A stretch of 64,000 nucleotides of DNA from Brachybacterium aquaticum. GTDB lineage: Bacteria; Actinomycetota; Actinomycetes; Actinomycetales; Dermabacteraceae. Where the stretch lies: positions 1,488,001-1,552,000 of the forward strand of contig NZ_JACHLZ010000001.1 in assembly GCF_014204755.1 (NCBI RefSeq), read 5' to 3'. This document shows, in pieces, positions 9,942 to 24,275 of the stretch (position 1 is the stretch's first letter; each line of letters starts with the position of its first letter). The translations under genes and the position numbers were made by a program. The notes under the pieces are model-generated. The model saw only the letters and a program-made list of their open reading frames with translations. It searched no databases and was not told where the DNA came from.

Positions 9942-9971
9942 AGCGGGCCGTCCCCGGAGGAACGGCCCGCT
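9942..9971 (-). terminator. Hairpin after secG
   Basis: A 10-bp perfect stem AGCGGGCCGT/ACGGCCCGCT with a 10-nt loop lies 43 bp downstream of the secG stop on the minus strand. Confidence 0.65.
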
Positions 9972-10013
9972 GCAGAAGTCTTCTCGGTCGGCGTCTGGAG
10001 CGCCGGCGAGGGA

Positions 10014-10262
10014 TCAGAGGAAGCGCTCGATGATCCCCAGGCCCACGGCGGACGCGCCCCAGAGCACCGCCATGGTGACGGTGAGGCGGTTCAGGTTCCG
10101 CTCCGCCACGCCCGAAGCGCTCGCGGAGGAGGACACGCCGCCGCCGAACATGTCCGACAGGCCACCGCCGCGACCCTTGTGCAGGAGCACGAGCATGATC
10201 GTGATCAGGCCGAGCACGGCCAGCAGGATCTGAAGGATGAGCTTCAGAAGAGGGAGATCCAC
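10014..10262 (-). CDS. secG: Preprotein translocase subunit SecG
   Basis: Small membrane subunit of the SecYEG translocon (82 aa). It has two hydrophobic segments (residues ~3-23, LILQILLAVLGLITIMLVLL, and ~58-76) joined by the typical loop HKGRGGGLSDMFGGG. The GTG start at 10262 is preceded by GGAAGG at 10 nt; the open frame extends upstream through the tpiA terminator and that part is not real. secG downstream of tpiA is the standard actinobacterial arrangement. Confidence 0.93.
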   Translation of the reverse strand: MDLPLLKLILQILLAVLGLITIMLVLLHKGRGGGLSDMFGGGVSSSASASGVAERNLNRLTVTMAVLWGASAVGLGIIERFL

Positions 10263-10310
10263 GTCAGGGGCAGCCTTCCACGGAGACGGTCGGACCGATC
10301 CAGCATACGG

Positions 10311-10343
10311 CACGGGCCGGACCCTGTCGGGGTCCGGCCCGTG
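10311..10343 (-). terminator. Strong hairpin between tpiA and secG
   Basis: A 14-bp perfect stem (CACGGGCCGGACCC/GGGTCCGGCCCGTG) with a 5-nt loop lies about 100 bp after the tpiA stop and 49 bp before the secG start. It would separate secG from the glycolytic transcript. Confidence 0.75.
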
Positions 10344-10444
10344 TGGCGAGGCGCATGCCTCAGCAGAGGTCACGCGGAGCAGCTCAGACTCTGCCTTTCG
10401 GCTGAGCTCCTACCGCTCGTACCTCGCAGTACGTCGTACGTCGC

Positions 10445-11214
10445 TCAGCCCTGGAAACCCGCGATCTTGGCGAACTCCTCGGCCTTCAGCGAGGCGCCGC
10501 CCACGAGGGCGCCGTCCACGTCGGCGCGCTCCATGAGCTCGGCGACGTTGGAGGACTTCACGCTGCCGCCGTAGAGGACGCGCACCGCGTCGGCGACCTC
10601 GTCGCCGTGCAGGGCCCGCAGCGCGTCGCGGATCGCGGCGCACACCTCCTGGGCGTCGTCGGGCGTGGCGACCTCGCCGGTGCCGATGGCCCACACGGGC
10701 TCGTAGGCGATGACGATCGTCTTCGCCTGCTCGGCGGTGAGGCCCTCGATGCCGCCCTCGAGCTGGGCGAGGGTGTACTCGACGTGCTTGCCGGCCTGGC
10801 GCTCCTCGAGCGGCTCGCCGACGCAGAGGATCGGGACGAGACCGGAGGCGAAGGCGGCCTTCACCTTGGCGTTCGTGACCTTTTCGTCCTCGCCGTGGTA
10901 CTGGCGGCGCTCGGAGTGGCCGACGGCGACGTAGGTCGCGCCGAGGGCCTTGAGCATCGCGCCGGAGACCTCGCCGGTGTAGGCACCTGACTCGTGCTCG
11001 GAGATGTCCTGGGCGCCGTAGGCGATGGGCAGCTTGCCCGCGTCGACAGCGACCTGGACGGTGCGCAGGTCCACGAAGGGCGGCAGCACGACGGTCTCGA
11101 CCTTGGTGGTGTCGACCGACTTCAGCTGCTCGCCGAGCTCCTCGACGAGGGCGAGGGCCTGCTTCCAGTCGAGGTTCATCTTCCAGTTGCCCGCCATGAG
11201 CGGGGTGCGGGTGG

Positions 11215-11218
<4 letters not shown>
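10445..11218 (-). CDS. tpiA: Triosephosphate isomerase
   Basis: Interconverts dihydroxyacetone phosphate and glyceraldehyde-3-phosphate (257 aa). The TIM-barrel active site is complete: Asn/Lys in AGNWKMN, His in VAVGHSERR, Glu in [14 protein letters not shown], and the phosphate-binding YGGSV and GALVGGASL. The GTG start overlaps the pgk stop in a GTGA, indicating translational coupling within pgk-tpiA. Confidence 0.97.
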
Positions 11219-12417
<1,199 letters not shown>

Positions 12418-12481
12418 AGTGGTGCTCCTTCAGGATGCGGCCGACGCCCGCTGGAGCGGCGCGTCGGGACGGGGGACGAGC

Positions 12482-12528
12482 GGAGCCCGCCGATCTCCGA
12501 CCCCTCGGGGTGGTGACCGGCGGGCTCC
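12482..12528 (-). terminator. Hairpin between gap and pgk
   Basis: An 11-bp stem GGAGCCCGCCG/CGGCGGGCTCC spans the gap-pgk spacer. It probably lowers read-through so that gap transcripts outnumber pgk, a known pattern for this block. Confidence 0.65.
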
Positions 12529-12564
12529 GGGACTGTCCTGGTCGTCAGGGCGACGACGGGAGGA

Positions 12565-13578
<1,014 letters not shown>

Positions 13579-13681
13579 CTAGATCCGCAGATGTCTGCGA
13601 AGTTCGAGTACTGACACTTGGCGCGCACGCCGTCGTACGCTCGGGCGGCGCCGGATGTGACCGACGACCGTGACGATGGTA

Positions 13682-14680
13682 TCAACGTCCGGCGTCGGGT
13701 GACGCGGGTAGTTGGTCCTCGTCCACTCCGTGGTCGGTCCCGGGGATCCCGAGCTCCTCCGCGCGCTTGTCGGCCGTGGCCAGGAGCCGACGGATCCGAC
13801 CTGCGACGGCGTCCTTGGTCAGCGGCGGATCCGCGAGCCGTCCGAGCTCCTCGAGGCTCGCCTGACGGTGCTCCAGACGGAGCCGACCGGCGGCCTGCAG
13901 ATGCTCGGGGACGTCGTCGCCGAGGATCTCCATCGCGCGCTGGACGCGCTGCCCAGCGGCGACCGCGGCCCGCGCGGAGCGGCGCAGGTTCGCGTCGTCG
14001 AAGTTCGCCAGCCGGTGCGCGGTGGCCTTGACCTCGCGGGTGGTGCGGCGCTCCTCCCACGCCTTCACGGTCTCGTGGGCGCCCATGCGGGAGAGCAGCG
14101 CGGAGATCGCATCGCCGTCGCGCAGCACCACACGGTCCGCGCCGCGGGCCTCGCGCGCCTTGGAGGCGACGCCGAGCCGGCGGGCCGCACCCACCATCGC
14201 CAGTGCCACCTCGGGGCCGGGGCAGGACAGCTCGAGCGCGCTGGAGCGCCCGGGCTCGGTGAGGGTGCCGCGGGCGAGGAAGGCGCCGCGCCAGGCGGCC
14301 TCGGCGTCCACGAGCGCCCCGCCGACCACGAAGGGGGGCATCCCGCGCACGGGACGGCCGCGGGCATCGAGCAGGCCCGTCTGGCGGGCGAGCATCCCGC
14401 CCTCGCGATCCACCCGCACGATGTAGCGGGTGGTGCGGCGGATGCCGGAGGGGGCGAGCACGGCCAGGTCGGCGCGGTGCCCGTACATGTCGGCGATGAT
14501 GCCGTGCAGTCGGCGCGCGACGGCGGCGGAGTCCAGCTCCGCCTCGACCACCACGCGCCCGGCCACCAGGTGCAGTCCCCCGGCGAAGCGCAGCATCGCC
14601 GCGGCCTCCGCCTTGCGGGCGGAGGGGCGGGTCACCTCGAGGTGGCTCAGCTCCTCCTTCGCCTCACCCGTGAGCGCCAT
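13682..14680 (-). CDS. whiA: DNA-binding protein WhiA
   Basis: WhiA (332 aa) is a sporulation/cell-division regulator in streptomycetes, conserved across Gram-positives. It has the LAGLIDADG-like N-terminal half ([41 protein letters not shown]) and a C-terminal helix-turn-helix ([37 protein letters not shown]). ATG at 14680 follows AGGAGGACTCGC. The yvcK stop lies 16 nt inside this gene, so the two overlap. In non-sporulating relatives its role is thought to be in division and cell-wall gene control. Confidence 0.94.
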   Translation of the reverse strand: MALTGEAKEELSHLEVTRPSARKAEAAAMLRFAGGLHLVAGRVVVEAELDSAAVARRLHGIIADMYGHRADLAVLAPSGIRRTTRYIVRVDREGGMLARQTGLLDARGRPVRGMPPFVVGGALVDAEAAWRGAFLARGTLTEPGRSSALELSCPGPEVALAMVGAARRLGVASKAREARGADRVVLRDGDAISALLSRMGAHETVKAWEERRTTREVKATAHRLANFDDANLRRSARAAVAAGQRVQRAMEILGDDVPEHLQAAGRLRLEHRQASLEELGRLADPPLTKDAVAGRIRRLLATADKRAEELGIPGTDHGVDEDQLPASPDAGR

Positions 14681-15749
14681 GCGAGTCCTCCTGGGTGGTC
14701 GTGGTCGGAGCCTCGGGCTCCACGTCGCCGTAAAGGTCGTCGAACAGGTCACGATAGGCGGCGGCGAGGCGCACGGGGTCGTGCCGCGGAGTGCCGTCGC
14801 CCACGCTGACCTGGCGCAGCAGGGTGCGTATCCCCCGGGCCTGCAACGCCTCGGCGAGGTCCAGGGCGTCGTCCAGGGTGGTCGGATCGGCCAGCAGCGC
14901 GTCGAAGCGGCAGTTCTCCGCCCGCCCCAGCAGCACCTCGAGCATGTCCAGGCTCGTCATCCCCTCGGCCTCCTGCGAGCCGACCGAGAGGTTCGTGGTG
15001 ATGCAGCGGTGGGCGGGGCTCTTCGCGATCGCCTCGGCGATCTCGGGGATCATCAGGTGCGGCAGCACGGAGGTGTACCAGGAGCCGGGGCCGACGATGA
15101 TCCAGTCGGCCTGCGCCAGGGCGTCCAGCACCTCCTGGGGCACGCGCGGGCGGGGCGGGATCAGGTGCACGTCCTCGACGCGGCCCTCGGCGGTGGCGAC
15201 CTCGTACTGACCGGACACGGTGCGCACCGTCCCGTCGGCCGATCGCACCCGCGCCTCGATGTCCAGCGGGTCCAGCGCCATCGGCAGCACGCGCCCGCGT
15301 GCGCCGAGCAGCTCGGCCATCTGGTCAAGGCCCTCGATGGGGTCGTCGAGGATCTGCCAGAGCGCGACGATCATGAGGTTGCCGAGCGCATGGCCGTCGA
15401 GGTCGCCGTCGGTGGCGAAGCGGTGCTGGATGACATCGCCCCAGATCGAGCCCCATTCGGAGTCCTCGCACAGGGCGGCCAGGGCCATGCGGAGGTCGCC
15501 GGGCGGCAGCACGGGCATCTCGGTGCGGATGCGGCCGGAGGAGCCGCCGTTGTCGGCGACGGTGACCACGGCGGTGATGTCGTCGGTCAGCAGGCGCAGC
15601 GCGCGCAGGTTCGCGGCCAGGCCGTGCCCGCCGCCGAGGGCGACGACGCGGACCGGGCGCTGCGGGGCCTCGCGGCCGCCGCGGCGGGCGGTCGCGGAGC
15701 GGTCGGTGCTGCGCAGGCGGTGGCGGGGACCTCGGGGGGCGATGCTCAT
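14664..15749 (-). CDS. yvcK: Gluconeogenesis factor YvcK/CofD-like protein
   Basis: YvcK family (361 aa), which in Bacillus binds UDP-sugars and is needed for gluconeogenic growth and cell-wall balance. Markers: [55 protein letters not shown] and [15 protein letters not shown]. The N-terminal ~30 residues are basic and low in complexity. It overlaps rapZ by 4 nt and whiA by 17 nt, so the three form one translation unit. Confidence 0.93.
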   Translation of the reverse strand: MSIAPRGPRHRLRSTDRSATARRGGREAPQRPVRVVALGGGHGLAANLRALRLLTDDITAVVTVADNGGSSGRIRTEMPVLPPGDLRMALAALCEDSEWGSIWGDVIQHRFATDGDLDGHALGNLMIVALWQILDDPIEGLDQMAELLGARGRVLPMALDPLDIEARVRSADGTVRTVSGQYEVATAEGRVEDVHLIPPRPRVPQEVLDALAQADWIIVGPGSWYTSVLPHLMIPEIAEAIAKSPAHRCITTNLSVGSQEAEGMTSLDMLEVLLGRAENCRFDALLADPTTLDDALDLAEALQARGIRTLLRQVSVGDGTPRHDPVRLAAAYRDLFDDLYGDVEPEAPTTTTQEDSHGAHG

Positions 15750-16708
15750 TCGCGCCCCAGGTCGCGGTGGCGGATCCGCACGGCGTGGCCGGCGCTGCGC
15801 AGCTCGTCCCCGATGTGCTCGGCGACGGCGACGGAGCGGTGCTTGCCGCCCGTGCAGCCTATTGCGAGGGTGGTGAAGTGCTTGTTCTCGGCGCTGTAGC
15901 CGCGCAGCACGGGGTGGATCATCTCGAGGTACTTCTCGACGAACTCGGCGGCGTTGGCGTCGCCGAGCACGAACTCGGAGACCTCGGCGTCGGTGCCGCG
16001 CTTGGGGCGCAGCTCGGGCACCCAGTACGGGTTCGGGATGAAGCGCACGTCGCTGACGTGGTCGGCCTCCAGCGGGATGCCGTACTTGAAGCCGAAGGAC
16101 AGCATGGTGACGGTGAGGCGCTGCTCCTCGCTGGTGCCGAAGAGGGTGCGCATCTTCATCGTCAGCTGGTGGACGTTCAGCGGCGAAGTGTCGATGACCT
16201 GGTCGGCGAGGCGCCGGTAGGGGGCGAGCATCTCGCGCTCGCGGCGGATGCCCTCGAGCACGCCCTCCTCGCCCTGGAGCGGGTGGGGGCGGCGCACGGA
16301 GTCGAAGCGGCGCACGAGGGTGGACTCGTCGGCCGTGAGGAACAGGACCCGCAGGCGCAGGTCCGCGCGGCGCAGCTGCGCGATGACCTCGCCGAGCTCG
16401 TTGAAGAAGGGGCCGGAGCGGGGGTCGACGACGACCGCGAAGCGGTTCTCACGGCCGACGGCGCTGGCACGCAGCTCGTACAGGGTGGGGATGAGCTGCG
16501 GGGCGATGTTGTAGACGACGTACCAGCCCATGTCCTCCAGGGCGTGGGCGGCGGTCTCGCGGCCGGCGCCGGCGAGGCCGGTGATGATCACCACGTCGCC
16601 GCGGTTCTCACCGCCCTCCTCACTGCCACCGGGACCGGGACGGCCGTCCTCGCCGTGGCTCTCGATGGGGGCGTCACCGCCGGGGGCGGGTGCGGTCTCC
16701 TCGGTCAC
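15746..16708 (-). CDS. rapZ: RapZ/YvcJ family protein with altered P-loop
   Basis: RNase adapter RapZ family (320 aa). In E. coli it directs RNase E to GlmZ RNA; in Gram-positives the role is unclear. The C-terminal domain is well kept (FGFKYGIPLEADHVSDVRFIPNP-type region beginning FGFKYGIPLEAD, and TTLAIGCTGGKHRSVAVAEH). The N-terminal nucleotide motif reads TGLAGAGRETAA instead of the usual GxSGAG[KR]S[ST], and the following VDN triplet is VYN, so the P-loop Ser and an acidic residue are lost. A 37-residue Gly/Glu-rich leader precedes it. GTG start has GGAAGGAG 4 nt upstream. Confidence 0.9.
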   Translation of the reverse strand: MTEETAPAPGGDAPIESHGEDGRPGPGGSEEGGENRGDVVIITGLAGAGRETAAHALEDMGWYVVYNIAPQLIPTLYELRASAVGRENRFAVVVDPRSGPFFNELGEVIAQLRRADLRLRVLFLTADESTLVRRFDSVRRPHPLQGEEGVLEGIRREREMLAPYRRLADQVIDTSPLNVHQLTMKMRTLFGTSEEQRLTVTMLSFGFKYGIPLEADHVSDVRFIPNPYWVPELRPKRGTDAEVSEFVLGDANAAEFVEKYLEMIHPVLRGYSAENKHFTTLAIGCTGGKHRSVAVAEHIGDELRSAGHAVRIRHRDLGRE

Positions 16709-16773
16709 GGGGGCTCCTTCCGGATCGGGTGGTCGAACGGGGCTCCGACCCGCGCAGATGCCGCGGGGCGGGG

Positions 16774-18765
16774 TCAGCCCTCGAGGATCTCGCCGGTGGC
16801 CATGTCGATCACCAGACCGAGCGCGTCGTCCTGGTCGGCGCTGTCCTTGTCGGCGCTGTCCCGGGCGGTTTCGTCCACGGCGAAGTCCTGAGCGGTGTCC
16901 TGGTCGGTCCCCTGCTGGGATGTTAGCGCGGCGTGAATGTTCGCGGCCAACGCGGGCCCGATCCCGTCGACCTCCGTGAGCTCCTCCTCGCTCGCCTCGC
17001 GGATCGCGGAGACGGTGACGAAGCGGTCCAGCAGCGCGCGGCGGCGGGCCGGGCCGAGGCCGGCGATGCCGTCCAGGGCGCTGGCCTGCATGGCCCGCCC
17101 GCGCTTGGAGCGGTGATAGGTGATGGCGAAGCGGTGGGCCTCGTCGCGCAGGCGCTGGACCAGGAACAGCGCCTCGCTGGTGCGGGGCAGGATGACCGGG
17201 TACTCGTCGTCCGGCAGCCAGATCTCCTCAAGGCGCTTGGCGATGCCGGCCAGCGCGATGTCGGTGACGCCCAGGTCGTCGAAGGCGCGCTGGGCGGCGG
17301 CGACCTGCGGCGGGCCCCCGTCGACGAGGATCAGGGAGGGCGGGTACGCGAACCGCTTGAACTTCCCCTGCTCCTCCTCCGCCTCCGCCGGCGGGTCCAG
17401 GTGGTGCTTCAGGCGCCGGGAGATCACGTCGTACATCGAGGCGGTGTCGTCGCGGGCGGCGGCGCCGGAGACCGAGTAGCGGCGGTACTCGCTCTTCTTG
17501 GGCAGCCCGTCCTCGAAGACGACCTGGGAACCGACCACGTTGGTGCCCTGGGAGTGGGAGATGTCGAAGCACTCGATGCGCAGCGGCGGCTCCGCCATGC
17601 CCAGCGCCTCCCCCAGGTCCTCGAGGGCCTTGGTGCGGGCGGTGAGGTCGCCGGTGCGCTTCAGGCGGTGCAGGCGCAGCGCCTCGGTCGCGTTCTCGCC
17701 GACGGTGATCAGCAGGTCCTTCTTCTCGCCGCGCTGCGGGACGCGCAGGTCGGTGCGGGGTCCGAGCAGCTCGCGCACCTGGGCGAGGTTGGTGGGCAGG
17801 ACGGGGACGAGCACTTCCTTCGGTGCGTCGCCCTCGGTGTACAGCGTGGTCAGCGCGCGTTCGACGAGGTCGGGGGCGGCGGACTCGTCGAGGATCTCCG
17901 CGGTCCAGCCGCGCTGACCGCGGATGCGCCCGCCGCGCACGTGGAATACCTGCACGGACGCCTCCAGCTCGTCCTGGGCGAGGGCGATGAGGTCGGCGTC
18001 GGTCGCATCGGACAGGACCACGGAGTTCTTCTCCATGACCTTCTCGAGCGCCTGCAGGTCGTCGCGCAGGCTCGCGGCGGTCTCGTAGTCCATCGCGGCG
18101 GCCGCGGCGCGCATCCGCTGCTCGATGCGGCGGGTGTACTTGGAGGTGTTGCCGGCCATGAAGTCCGCGAACTGCTCGGCGAGCTGTCGATGCTCCTCCT
18201 CGGAGATCTCGCCGGTGCAGGGGGCGGAGCACTTCCCGATGAAGCCCAGCAGGCAGGGCCGGCCCGAGCGCTCGGCGCGCCGGTACACCCCGGCGCTGCA
18301 GGAGCGGACCGGGAACACGCGCAGCATCAGGTCGAGGGTCTCGCGGATCGCGCCGACCTGCGGGTACGGCCCGAACGTGCGGTCCCCCTTCGCGCGCGGC
18401 CGACGGGTGATGTGCACGCGCGGCACCTTCTCCCCCATCGTCAGCACGAGATAGGGGTAGGACTTGTCGTCGCGGAACTTGACGTTGAACCGCGGGTCGA
18501 ACTCCTTGATCCACGTGTACTCGAGGGTGAGGGCCTCGACCTCGGTGCCCACCACGGTCCACTCCACGCTCGCGGCGGTGGTGACCATGCGACGGGTGCG
18601 CTCGTGCAGCACCGACAGGTCCTGGAAGTAGTTCACCAGGCGCTGGCGGAGGTTCTTCGCCTTGCCGACGTAGATGACGCGGCCGTGCTCGTCGCGGAAC
18701 CGGTACACCCCCGGGCGGGTGGGGATGGTGGAGGTGGCGGGGCGGTAGGTCGACGGGTCTGCCAT
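16774..18765 (-). CDS. uvrC: Excinuclease ABC subunit C
   Basis: Makes the two incisions around a UvrB-marked lesion (663 aa). Order of domains: GIY-YIG nuclease (residues ~16-95, [20 protein letters not shown]), Cys-rich cluster around [16 protein letters not shown] helix (~205-240, [18 protein letters not shown]), RNase H-like nuclease ([30 protein letters not shown]) and C-terminal helix-hairpin-helix pair ([29 protein letters not shown]). A 45-residue acidic tail with repeated ADxD is extra. ATG at 18765 starts 15 nt after the uvrA stop. Confidence 0.96.
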   Translation of the reverse strand: MADPSTYRPATSTIPTRPGVYRFRDEHGRVIYVGKAKNLRQRLVNYFQDLSVLHERTRRMVTTAASVEWTVVGTEVEALTLEYTWIKEFDPRFNVKFRDDKSYPYLVLTMGEKVPRVHITRRPRAKGDRTFGPYPQVGAIRETLDLMLRVFPVRSCSAGVYRRAERSGRPCLLGFIGKCSAPCTGEISEEEHRQLAEQFADFMAGNTSKYTRRIEQRMRAAAAAMDYETAASLRDDLQALEKVMEKNSVVLSDATDADLIALAQDELEASVQVFHVRGGRIRGQRGWTAEILDESAAPDLVERALTTLYTEGDAPKEVLVPVLPTNLAQVRELLGPRTDLRVPQRGEKKDLLITVGENATEALRLHRLKRTGDLTARTKALEDLGEALGMAEPPLRIECFDISHSQGTNVVGSQVVFEDGLPKKSEYRRYSVSGAAARDDTASMYDVISRRLKHHLDPPAEAEEEQGKFKRFAYPPSLILVDGGPPQVAAAQRAFDDLGVTDIALAGIAKRLEEIWLPDDEYPVILPRTSEALFLVQRLRDEAHRFAITYHRSKRGRAMQASALDGIAGLGPARRRALLDRFVTVSAIREASEEELTEVDGIGPALAANIHAALTSQQGTDQDTAQDFAVDETARDSADKDSADQDDALGLVIDMATGEILEG

Positions 18766-18779
18766 CAGGGCATCCTCCC

Positions 18780-21695
<2,916 letters not shown>

Positions 21696-21701
21696 CCCGG
21701 C

Positions 21702-21730
21702 ATTCTAGGGGCGCAGACCGACCTTCGAAC
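21702..21730 (-). promoter_or_regulatory. Predicted uvrA promoter (leaderless)
   Basis: On the minus strand, TAGAAT (21707-21702) is a good -10 hexamer. A -35-like TTCGAA or GTTCGA lies 16-17 bp upstream, inside the SOS palindrome. Only 6 nt separate the -10 from the GTG, so transcription should begin at or very near the start codon. Confidence 0.6.
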
Positions 21731-21739
21731 AGTTGTTCG
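21726..21739. promoter_or_regulatory. LexA (SOS box) operator between uvrA and the hydrolase-polymerase pair
   Basis: CGAAC-AGTT-GTTCG matches the Gram-positive LexA consensus CGAAC(N4)GTTCG with no mismatch in the half-sites. It overlaps the -35 positions of both divergent promoters, so LexA binding would block both. Confidence 0.85.
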
Positions 21740-21761
21740 GGGGAGATGTGGGCGACATACT
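21733..21761 (+). promoter_or_regulatory. Predicted promoter of the hydrolase-polymerase operon (leaderless)
   Basis: TTGTTC (21733-21738) and CATACT (21756-21761) are 17 bp apart. The ATG at 21768 is 6 nt past the -10 and lacks a ribosome site, so the transcript probably starts at the ATG. Confidence 0.55.
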
Positions 21762-21767
21762 GTCTCC

Positions 21768-22445
21768 ATGGCTGATCACGAGTACACCGGACACGTCGAG
21801 CCGGGCGGCGAGCCCGCCGTGCGCGACTTCGAGCACCTGCAGGTCCGCAAGCTGTCCGTCGGGCCGATGGACAACAACGCTTACCTGCTGACCTGTCGGT
21901 CGACCGGCGCCCAGCTGCTGATCGACGCGGCCGCGGACCCCGACGCCCTGCGCCGGATGATCGCGGAGGGCGCAGAGCACAACTGGCTGGACGTCATCCT
22001 CACCACCCACAGCCACCACGACCACGTGGGGGCGCTGGCGGAGATGATCACGGCGACCGGCGCCCGCACCGCCGCCGGTGCGGAGGACGCGAAGGAGATC
22101 GCGGAGAAGATCGACCTGCCCCTCGCCCACGGCGACGTGATCGAGTTCGGCGAGCAGCGGGTGGAGATCATCCACCTGCGCGGCCACACCCCCGGCTCGG
22201 TGGCGGTGCTGTGGCGCGGCGGCGAAGAGGGCGACCACCTCTTCACCGGTGACTCCCTCTTCCCCGGCGGGGTGGGCAACACCGACCGGGACCCGCAGCG
22301 CTTCGCGCAGCTGATCGACGACGTCGAGCAACGGATCTTCGACCGGCTGGACGATGCGACCTGGGTGTACCCGGGCCACGGCGACGACACCACGCTCGGG
22401 GCCGAGCGGGCCTCCGTCCCGGCCTGGCGCGAGCGGGGCTGGTGA
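21768..22445 (+). CDS. Metallo-beta-lactamase fold hydrolase (glyoxalase II-like)
   Basis: Protein of 225 residues with the zinc signature THSHHDHVGAL (residues ~82-92), a second His in LRGHTPGSVAV, an Asp in FTGDSLFPGGVGNTD and the last His in VYPGHGDDTTLG: the full HxHxDH...H...D...H set. These proteins hydrolyse thioesters such as S-lactoyl conjugates, but the substrate cannot be told from sequence; a mycothiol-type conjugate is a reasonable guess in an actinobacterium. Its stop overlaps the GTG of the following DNA polymerase in a GTGA, and it shares the SOS operator region with uvrA. Confidence 0.88.
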   Translation: MADHEYTGHVEPGGEPAVRDFEHLQVRKLSVGPMDNNAYLLTCRSTGAQLLIDAAADPDALRRMIAEGAEHNWLDVILTTHSHHDHVGALAEMITATGARTAAGAEDAKEIAEKIDLPLAHGDVIEFGEQRVEIIHLRGHTPGSVAVLWRGGEEGDHLFTGDSLFPGGVGNTDRDPQRFAQLIDDVEQRIFDRLDDATWVYPGHGDDTTLGAERASVPAWRERGW

Positions 22446-24202
22446 CCTCGCCCCCGCCGGGCACCGCCACGCCCGCCCCGGCGCGGTGCGTGCTCGGTCG
22501 CGGGGCGGGCGGAGCAGTCGTGCTGCGCGAGGTCGCGGCCGACGGCTCCGTCCTCGACGAGCGGACCTTCACCCTCGACGCGCTCCCCGCCCTCGTCGCC
22601 GAGCTCGAGGCCGCGCACCGGCCGCGCTGGGTATGGAGCGACGCCGCCGCCTGGTACCCGCGCCTGCTCGCAGCCGGGGTGACGCTCGAGCGCTGCCACG
22701 ACCTGCGCCTGGTGCACCGGATCCTGCGCCATTCCGAGCTGGTGACGGAGCCCGGTCCTCTGCGAGAGCGCAGAGACTGGGACACCCCGCTCGAGCCGGA
22801 GGAGCCGCGGCGCGACCTCGGCGCGACACTCTTCGACCTCGACGCCCGACCGTCGGCCGCCCACGGCGTGCCCGACGGGATCGAGGAGACCGGGGCGGAG
22901 CTCGAGCGGCAGCTCTCGGCGATCGCGGGCGCCGAGGACCCGGGGCGGCTGCGGCTGCTGCTCGCGGCGGAGTCGGCCGGCGCGCTGATCGCGGCCGAGC
23001 TGCAGGCGGCGGGGATCCCCTGGGACGTGGCCGAGCACGACCGCATCCTCACCGAGGCCCTGGGGCCGCGCTCCTCCCCCGGGACGCTCCCCGCGCAGAT
23101 GGTGCAGGTCGCCGCCGAGGTGCGCACCGCTCTCGAGGACCCGACCGTGTCGCTGGACTCGCCGCCACAGCTGCTGCGCGCCCTGCACCGCGCCGGCATC
23201 GACGTCTCCTCCACCTCGCAGTGGGAGCTGCAGAAGCACGAGCATCCGGCGATCGAGCCGCTGCTGCGGTACAAGAAGATGTCCCGCCTGCTGACCGCCA
23301 ACGGCTGGACGTGGCTGGACGAGTGGGTCCGGGAGGGCCGCTACCGGCCCGTCTACGTGCCGGGCGGCGTGGTCACCGGGCGCTGGGCCTCCAGCGGCGG
23401 CGGGGCGCTGCAGATCCCGCGCCGGCTGCGGCCCGCGCTCCGTGCCGATCCTGGCTGGCTGCTGGTCAGCGCAGACGTCTCCCAGCTCGAGCCGCGGGTG
23501 CTCGCCGCCATGTCCCGCGACGCGGCGATGATCGAGGCGGGGGCCGGGAAGGATCTCTACTCCGGCATCGTCGAGGCAGGGGTGGTCACGAGCCGGCCGG
23601 AGGCGAAGGTCGGGGTGCTCGGCGCGCTGTACGGCGGGACCACCGGGGACAGCGGCCGGGTGGTGCCGCGGCTGCGCCGGACCTTCCCGGACGCGATGGC
23701 CCTGGTCGACGGGGCGGCCGCGACCGGCGAGCGGGGCGGGACGGTGACGACCTGGCTGGGGCGCTCCTCCCCCGCCCCGGAGGCGGCCTGGACCGCCGCG
23801 CAACGAAGCGCCAACGGACCCGACGCGGGGGCCGGTGAGCAGGAGCGCGCCCGGCGCGCGGCCCGGGATCGCGGGCGGTTCACCCGCAACTTCGTCGTGC
23901 AGGGCACCGCGGCCGAGTGGGCGCTGTCCTGGATGGCGGCGCTGCGGCTGCGGCTCGCGCAGCTGCCCGAGGCCGCGCTCGAGGAGCGGGCCGAGCCCTC
24001 GGGGCCGGTGTTCTCCCGCCGCGCGCACCTGGCGTTCTTCCTGCACGACGAGGTGATCGTGCACGCCCCTGCCGGTCAGGCGAAGGCCGCGGCCGCCGCC
24101 ATCCGCGAGAGCGCCGACGCGGCCGGGCGACTGCTGTTCCCCGGCAGTCCGATCGACTTTCCGCTGGACCTCGCGATCACGGAGCGCTCGGCGGAGAAGT
24201 GA
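22442..24202 (+). CDS. Bifunctional 3'-5' exonuclease/DNA polymerase (family A, no 5' nuclease)
   Basis: Family A polymerase of 586 residues that lacks the N-terminal 5'-nuclease seen in the true polA of this window. Polymerase motifs: motif A SADVSQLEPRVLAAMS (~340-355), O-helix region AKVGVLGALYGG (~395), and motif C FFLHDEVIVHAP (~530) with the catalytic His-Asp-Glu. The N-terminal 190 residues correspond to a diverged exonuclease-like domain with no clear DEDD residues that I can place. Members are widespread in actinobacteria beside PolA and may act in repair. It is translationally coupled to the upstream hydrolase. Confidence 0.88.
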   Translation: MTSPPPGTATPAPARCVLGRGAGGAVVLREVAADGSVLDERTFTLDALPALVAELEAAHRPRWVWSDAAAWYPRLLAAGVTLERCHDLRLVHRILRHSELVTEPGPLRERRDWDTPLEPEEPRRDLGATLFDLDARPSAAHGVPDGIEETGAELERQLSAIAGAEDPGRLRLLLAAESAGALIAAELQAAGIPWDVAEHDRILTEALGPRSSPGTLPAQMVQVAAEVRTALEDPTVSLDSPPQLLRALHRAGIDVSSTSQWELQKHEHPAIEPLLRYKKMSRLLTANGWTWLDEWVREGRYRPVYVPGGVVTGRWASSGGGALQIPRRLRPALRADPGWLLVSADVSQLEPRVLAAMSRDAAMIEAGAGKDLYSGIVEAGVVTSRPEAKVGVLGALYGGTTGDSGRVVPRLRRTFPDAMALVDGAAATGERGGTVTTWLGRSSPAPEAAWTAAQRSANGPDAGAGEQERARRAARDRGRFTRNFVVQGTAAEWALSWMAALRLRLAQLPEAALEERAEPSGPVFSRRAHLAFFLHDEVIVHAPAGQAKAAAAAIRESADAAGRLLFPGSPIDFPLDLAITERSAEK

Positions 24203-24275
24203 GCGCCGCTGGCCTCCCTGCGACCGATGCCTCAGTGCGGAGGTGGCCGGCGCGGCGTGAAGCGGAGGACCACCG

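Noticed and set aside
22354..23838. Alternative plus-strand frame overlapping the polymerase gene
   Set aside because: It is out of frame with the polymerase motifs and is Arg/Ala/Gly-rich low-complexity sequence.
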